Source: Candidatus Stahliibacteriota bacterium
Lineage (GTDB): Bacteria > Hydrothermota > Tepidihabitantia > SM23-42
Assembly (NCBI GenBank): GCA_030670605.1
Contig: DAOVBK010000038.1
Location: 1 to 9,590, forward strand
Direction: 5' to 3'
DNA: 9,590 bases
The notes under the pieces were generated by a model. That model had not been told where the DNA came from, did no database searches, and saw nothing but the letters and a program-made list of their open reading frames with translations. This document shows, piece after piece, positions 6,389 to 9,590 of this stretch. Within the stretch, counting starts at the first letter, position 1; every line of letters begins with the position of its first letter. The translations under genes were made by a program, and so were the position numbers.

Positions 6389-6404
6389 TTAATAAGCATA
6401 TTAA
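6389..6404. promoter_or_regulatory. inverted repeat next to the kinase promoter
   Basis: TTAATA-AGCA-TATTAA has 6-bp arms and a 4-bp centre. It sits between the divergent promoters and ends 4 bp before the kinase -35 hexamer, a good place for a regulator controlling the kinase. It is AT-rich, so chance is possible. Nothing else stands out in 6315-6388. Confidence 0.35.
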
Positions 6405-6408
6405 CAAC

Positions 6409-6437
6409 TTGACAAGCGACACCTCACCCGCTATACT
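6409..6437 (+). promoter_or_regulatory. sigma-70-type promoter of the PAS kinase
   Basis: TTGACA (6409-6414), a 17-nt spacer and TATACT (6432-6437) are near consensus with ideal spacing. Only 5 nt separate the -10 from the ATG at 6443, so transcription should start at or within a base or two of the start codon. No Shine-Dalgarno is present, consistent with a leaderless mRNA. Confidence 0.85.
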
Positions 6438-6442
6438 CTTGC

Positions 6443-7555
6443 ATGAAAAAACACGACGTAAAAGGCCTCGATATATCCCTCATGCGTCCGTTTATTGAAG
6501 GACTGCTAAAAAACATGGAAGGCGGTGTCTTTACTATTGACCTTGACAAGAGGATTTTGTCATTCAACAAAGCAGCCGAATGGATTACCGGTTACTGCCT
6601 TGAAGACGTTTTGGGTCAACCCTGTCGTGACATTTTCAAGAGCAACATATGTGATGATTCGTGCCCATTTGACAAAGCGATTAAGAAAGGTGTACCAATA
6701 AATATCAGTGAAGCAATCATAACGAGCAAAGAAGGTTATCAAATAGTAACTTCTCGCTCGACATTTGGACTCAAAGATGTACACGGAAACCTCCAGGGTG
6801 TCGCAGTGATCTTCCGAGATAAAACAGAAGTCACAAATCTCCGACAGCAACTTCTACAGTCAGAAAAGCTGGCGGTCATGGGCCAGCTGGCGGCAGGAGT
6901 TGCACATGAGATAAACAACCCAATAAATGGTATTGTGACCTACATTCACCTTTTGCTAAAGAAACTCGAACAGAATGACGTTGACCCAGAAACATGGAAG
7001 AAGAACCTTCGACTCGTCGAACGCGAAACCGTACGAATTGGACGGCTCGTCAAGAACCTGCTCAACTTCTCGCGAAAAAGTACTCCCGACCTCAGAGCCG
7101 TATCGCTCGATAGGTTGATTGAAAGAACACTACCGCTCCTGCAAGACCAGTTTCTCCTCAAGCACATCAAAGTCACCAAACAGTATGATAGTGACTTGCC
7201 TGATATCCTCGGTGATGTGAACCAATTGCAGCAGGTTGTCCTAAACCTTATCCTCAATGCAGTTCAGGCAGTCAGCGAACAGGGCGAGATCAAAATCAGT
7301 CTCTACGCTGAAGGAACGAAGGGCAGTGAATGCTTTGTGCATCTCGATATTGCAGATAACGGCGTGGGCATACCAGAAGAAGCCATGAACAAGATTTTTG
7401 ATCCATTCTACACGACGAAAACTGGCGAACAGGGCGGCGTTGGCCTCGGGTTATCGATTGTCAACCAGATAATGAAAGCCCATCACGGTCGTCTCAAGAT
7501 AAAGAGTGAAGTAAACAAAGGAACAACGGTCTCAGTCCGCTTGCCCACGGTATAG
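6443..7555 (+). CDS. soluble PAS-domain sensor histidine kinase (NtrB-like)
   Basis: This 370-residue kinase has no membrane segment, so it senses a cytoplasmic signal. A PAS domain spans about 15-130 (NMEGGVFTIDLDKRILSFNKA ... GVAVIFRD) and carries three cysteines, C61, C70 and C74, in PCRDIFKSNICDDSCPF; such a set could support thiol, metal or cofactor sensing, though none is shown. A short linker leads to the dimerisation and phospho-transfer helix, with the H-box AAGVAHEINNP and phospho-acceptor H155. The ATPase domain has an N-box (NLILNAVQA, 268-276), G1 DNGVGI (305-310), F-box FDPFYTT and G2 GGVGLGLSIV (331-340), all intact. It is divergent from the protease-regulator operon, and its NtrB-like core suits an NtrC-class partner, so the regulator at 4377-5732 is the probable partner (inference). 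The MscS gene follows 83 nt later with no terminator between. Confidence 0.95.
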   Translation: MKKHDVKGLDISLMRPFIEGLLKNMEGGVFTIDLDKRILSFNKAAEWITGYCLEDVLGQPCRDIFKSNICDDSCPFDKAIKKGVPINISEAIITSKEGYQIVTSRSTFGLKDVHGNLQGVAVIFRDKTEVTNLRQQLLQSEKLAVMGQLAAGVAHEINNPINGIVTYIHLLLKKLEQNDVDPETWKKNLRLVERETVRIGRLVKNLLNFSRKSTPDLRAVSLDRLIERTLPLLQDQFLLKHIKVTKQYDSDLPDILGDVNQLQQVVLNLILNAVQAVSEQGEIKISLYAEGTKGSECFVHLDIADNGVGIPEEAMNKIFDPFYTTKTGEQGGVGLGLSIVNQIMKAHHGRLKIKSEVNKGTTVSVRLPTV

Positions 7556-7626
7556 ATGCATATACGCTCCATCCTTGATTAATGGTGCTCTGTACATAAT
7601 GGCATGGACGATACACGCAGGAAAAT

Positions 7627-7632
7627 AAGGAG
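7627..7632 (+). promoter_or_regulatory. ribosome binding site supporting a TTG start
   Basis: AAGGAG lies 6 nt before TTG at 7639-7641. No ATG lies nearby in this frame, so the site fixes a rare TTG start for the MscS-family gene. No strong promoter is seen in 7556-7626. Confidence 0.8.
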
Positions 7633-7638
7633 CCAATA

Positions 7639-8685
7639 TTGTTCAGTGAATCAGTAACACTCGTAAATGCCGTCTTTGCCATTGCCTTCTTGGTCGGCGG
7701 TATTGTCGTCGGTTTTGCCGTTGAGCGTATCATCTTTTCCCGGCTTCGCAGATTCGCCAAGAAAACACAATGGAAAGGTGATGAGGTCATCATTGACGCA
7801 ATGCGTGGTGCACCAATCCTTTGTTTTGGCATCCTCGGATTCTATAGCGCGCTCGCCTACTTACCGCTCACGCCTGCCATTGAGATCCTGAGTCAGAAGG
7901 TCCTTCTTGTCATCATTATTTTTTCGGTCACGCTCGTCATCGCCCGACTCGCGGTCGGGTTTATACAGCTCCAAAGCAGTAAAACAGCTGGTGCACTGCC
8001 GTCTGCATCGCTCTTCATAAATGTAACACGGATTGTTGTATTTGCAATCGGGATTCTCATCATACTGCAGTCCCTTGGCCTCTCAATCACACCGCTAATA
8101 ACCGCACTCGGTATCGGTGGTCTTGCCGTCGCCCTCGCACTCCAGCCAACGCTCTCAAATCTGTTCGCCGGTATACAGATCATTATTTCGAAACAGCTTG
8201 AGCCAGGAGATTATGTAGAACTCGATTCAGGAGAAAAAGGCTATGTCACCGACATTTCGTGGCGTAATACAACTATCCGTGAATTACCCAACAACCTAAT
8301 CGTTGTTCCCAATGCTAAACTCGCAGATTCTATTGTTAAGAACTTCAATCGACCACAAAAAGAGATGTCCGTTCTTATAGATGTTGGCGTGAGCTATGAT
8401 AGTAATTTAGAAAAAGTCGAACAAGTCACGCTTGATGTTGCAAAGAAGGTTGTTCAAGAACTACAAGAGGGCAAATCAGAATACGAACCGCTTCTCCGTT
8501 ACAAAAAGTTTGCTGATTTCAGCATTAACTTCACCGTGATATTCAGGGTACACGAATACGTAGATAAGTATAGGGCGCAACACGAATTTATTAAACGTCT
8601 TCACAAACGCTACAAACAAGAGGGTATTGAGATTCCCTTCCCAATCCGGACCGTGCACGTGAAACAGATGAATGAAAAGGAATGA
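7639..8685 (+). CDS. MscS-family mechanosensitive ion channel
   Basis: This 348-residue inner-membrane protein should open under membrane tension and release small solutes during osmotic downshock. Predicted membrane segments lie near 8-30, 56-76, 86-109 and 129-147. They are followed by the pore-lining helix (about 150-185), where ALGIGGLAVALALQPTLSNLFAG shows the Gly/Ala packing typical of MscS TM3. The cytoplasmic beta domain (about 186-235) contains EPGDYVEL, GYVTDISWRNTTIRE and the family signature VPNAKLAD. An alpha-beta C-terminal domain ends at IEIPFPIRTVHVK. With four segments before the pore helix, it is larger than the minimal three-segment E. coli MscS. It may be co-transcribed with the kinase, but a functional link is not evident. 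Its stop codon lies inside the palindrome at 8681-8709. Confidence 0.93.
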   Translation: MFSESVTLVNAVFAIAFLVGGIVVGFAVERIIFSRLRRFAKKTQWKGDEVIIDAMRGAPILCFGILGFYSALAYLPLTPAIEILSQKVLLVIIIFSVTLVIARLAVGFIQLQSSKTAGALPSASLFINVTRIVVFAIGILIILQSLGLSITPLITALGIGGLAVALALQPTLSNLFAGIQIIISKQLEPGDYVELDSGEKGYVTDISWRNTTIRELPNNLIVVPNAKLADSIVKNFNRPQKEMSVLIDVGVSYDSNLEKVEQVTLDVAKKVVQELQEGKSEYEPLLRYKKFADFSINFTVIFRVHEYVDKYRAQHEFIKRLHKRYKQEGIEIPFPIRTVHVKQMNEKE

Positions 8686-8709
8686 AAAGGGGACTGTCCC
8701 CTTTTCATT
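8681..8709 (+). terminator. palindromic terminator or REP-like element after the MscS gene
   Basis: AATGAAAAGGGGA and its exact complement flank a 3-nt loop (CTG), giving a 13-bp perfect stem with a GGGGA/TCCCC core and A-rich/T-rich flanks. This is the form of a bidirectional intrinsic terminator. The MscS stop codon (8683-8685) is inside the left arm. The decamer AATGAAAAGG is duplicated head to tail at 8671-8690. The GGGGACTGTCCCC core resembles short palindromes dispersed in many bacterial genomes, so a REP-like origin is possible. Confidence 0.7.
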
Positions 8710-8787
8710 TATAAACCAAATCGTTTTTCACAAAACAACCCGGATCAGCATAGGAAAATAGCAAATATAGTGGCGGCTGCCGCTTCG

Positions 8788-8815
8788 TTGACAACCACAG
8801 TGATTCCCATATACT
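8788..8815 (+). promoter_or_regulatory. sigma-70-type promoter of the TamB-like gene
   Basis: TTGACA (8788-8793), a 16-nt spacer and TATACT (8810-8815) lie 16 nt before the ATG at 8832. The expected leader is about 9 nt. AAAGGG (8818-8823) could be a partial ribosome binding site. Nothing else is seen between the palindrome and this promoter. Confidence 0.75.
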
Positions 8816-8831
8816 ATAAAGGGTTGGCTGT

Positions 8832-9590
8832 ATGAAGAAAATCCTGTATCCATTCATTGCTCTTGTCTGCCTCGTCGTTGCGCTGTTCATTCTCGGCAGC
8901 ACACCTTTTGTTTTAAATTTCGCACGGGAAAAAGCACAATCAGCCCTCCAGAAAGGAACGAATCTCCCTATCACAAGCGGTTCCTTGAGTGGAAATCTCT
9001 TTTATGCGCTTGAGATACGTGATGTCAATGTTGATAGTATCGTCGTGCTCCACAAGGGACGAGCATCATACAGTGCTCTCAAACTGTTGTCGAACCAGAT
9101 TGAAATACGTGATTTGTTGATAGAAGGATTGTCTGTCGATATTGACCGTCTTGGAGAAATCCGTGACTCGTTACAAAAGGTCGAAAAAGGAGGAGAATTT
9201 CCATTCACTGTACAGATTGCGAAAGCATCTCTGAAAAATAGCGAGGCATTCGGCATAGTCAACAACAAAAGACTCGCAGCCAGGATATTTCTCAAAGGAG
9301 CAGCGACAGCTGAACGGGCTATCATTGACACATTGATTATCAGAACTGACAGCTCAACAGTCTCTGCGCATGGCATAATACCACTTACTGACACGATTCC
9401 ACTGAACGTACAGTACAGCATAGACCTATTGCTCCAAGAACTGGGACAAACAAATCTATCCGGTAGTATTGAATGCAGTGGCACAATACACGGAAACAGA
9501 AGAGAACCAATAATTGACAATCAGGCTGCGTTCCAAATTGCATACAATGAAGATGATGTTTCAGGAACCGCTGAAATACACTGGCATACA
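8832..9590 (+). CDS. TamB/AsmA-like envelope protein, 5' portion
   Basis: The first 253 residues are visible, and the frame stays open to the window edge. One N-terminal membrane anchor (about 5-28, ILYPFIALVCLVVALFILGS) is preceded by two lysines, so the body should face the periplasm. Next come a helical segment and GTNLPITSGSLSGNLFYALEIRDVNVD. This matches the start of TamB/AsmA-superfamily proteins, where a G-x-L-x-G stretch leads into repeating beta-strand units (EIRDLLIEGLSVDID and similar). These bridge-like proteins act in outer-membrane lipid transport or beta-barrel assembly. Full-length members often exceed 1000 residues, so most of the gene probably lies to the right. It has its own promoter and is separated from MscS by a terminator-like palindrome. 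The assignment rests on architecture rather than a diagnostic catalytic motif, and the diagnostic TamB C-terminal domain is not visible. Confidence 0.72.
   Translation, partial: MKKILYPFIALVCLVVALFILGSTPFVLNFAREKAQSALQKGTNLPITSGSLSGNLFYALEIRDVNVDSIVVLHKGRASYSALKLLSNQIEIRDLLIEGLSVDIDRLGEIRDSLQKVEKGGEFPFTVQIAKASLKNSEAFGIVNNKRLAARIFLKGAATAERAIIDTLIIRTDSSTVSAHGIIPLTDTIPLNVQYSIDLLLQELGQTNLSGSIECSGTIHGNRREPIIDNQAAFQIAYNEDDVSGTAEIHWHT

Noticed and set aside
7556..7638. Possible promoter (TTGATT ... CATAAT) between kinase and MscS
   Set aside because: The spacer is only 14 nt and the hexamers are weak. Read-through from the kinase promoter is simpler.
9002..9520. 172-codon minus-strand frame opposite the TamB-like gene
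   Set aside because: It is antisense to a frame with clear membrane-anchor and TamB-like features, and its translation shows no recognisable domain.
1..9590. tRNA, rRNA, CRISPR, insertion sequence or phage features
   Set aside because: No cloverleaf-like tract, regularly spaced repeats, transposase or integrase frame was seen on either strand.

Overview
The window fits a strictly anaerobic, diderm (Gram-negative-type) bacterium, probably from an uncultivated lineage. Three things point there: heterodisulfide-reductase-like HdrC/HdrB/HdrA genes of a soluble, flavin-based electron-transfer type; an NtrC-class sigma-54 regulator with a matching -24/-12 promoter; and the start of a TamB/AsmA-like envelope protein, which implies an outer membrane. 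Promoters look like ordinary bacterial sigma-70 sites (TTGACA ... TATAAT/TATACT). No rRNA, tRNA, CRISPR array or transposase is visible, and I cannot name a genus from sequence alone.

Layout. From the left edge to about 6.3 kb all genes are on the minus strand; from 6.44 kb onward all are on the plus strand. Minus strand, in transcription order: (a) an archaemetzincin-type zinc protease (5719-6273), overlapping the start of an NtrC-family response regulator (4377-5732), behind a near-consensus sigma-70 promoter; (b) a cysteine-rich protein ending in a degenerate GcvH (glycine cleavage H) domain (3112-4176), behind an excellent sigma-54 promoter (4200-4215) and closed by a strong intrinsic terminator (3019-3056); (c) a tight hdrC-hdrB-hdrA operon (2855 to beyond position 1), whose HdrA carries an inserted glutamate-synthase-small-subunit (GltD)-like module and is cut by the window edge. 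Plus strand: a soluble PAS histidine kinase (6443-7555), divergent from the protease/regulator operon; a MscS-family channel (7639-8685); a palindromic terminator or REP-like element that contains the channel's stop codon (8681-8709); and the 5' end of a TamB-like gene (8832 to the edge).

How the genes may work together (inference). The kinase with a Cys-containing PAS domain and the NtrC-type regulator are divergent neighbours and look like a cognate pair. The regulator needs sigma-54, and the only strong sigma-54 promoter seen lies just downstream, in front of the Cys-rich GcvH-like gene. A weaker sigma-54-like site precedes hdrCBA. The simplest reading is a redox- or metabolite-sensing circuit that switches on a cysteine-rich accessory protein, and perhaps an NAD(P)H-linked Hdr electron-bifurcating complex. 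The MscS and TamB-like genes look like unrelated neighbours.

Two features recur. Several sigma-70-type promoters sit so close to the start codon that the mRNAs would be leaderless or nearly so. The GcvH-like protein has two cysteine modules with identical spacing (C-x12-C-x5-C-x2-C) and no lipoyl-lysine, and it is the most unusual protein here.
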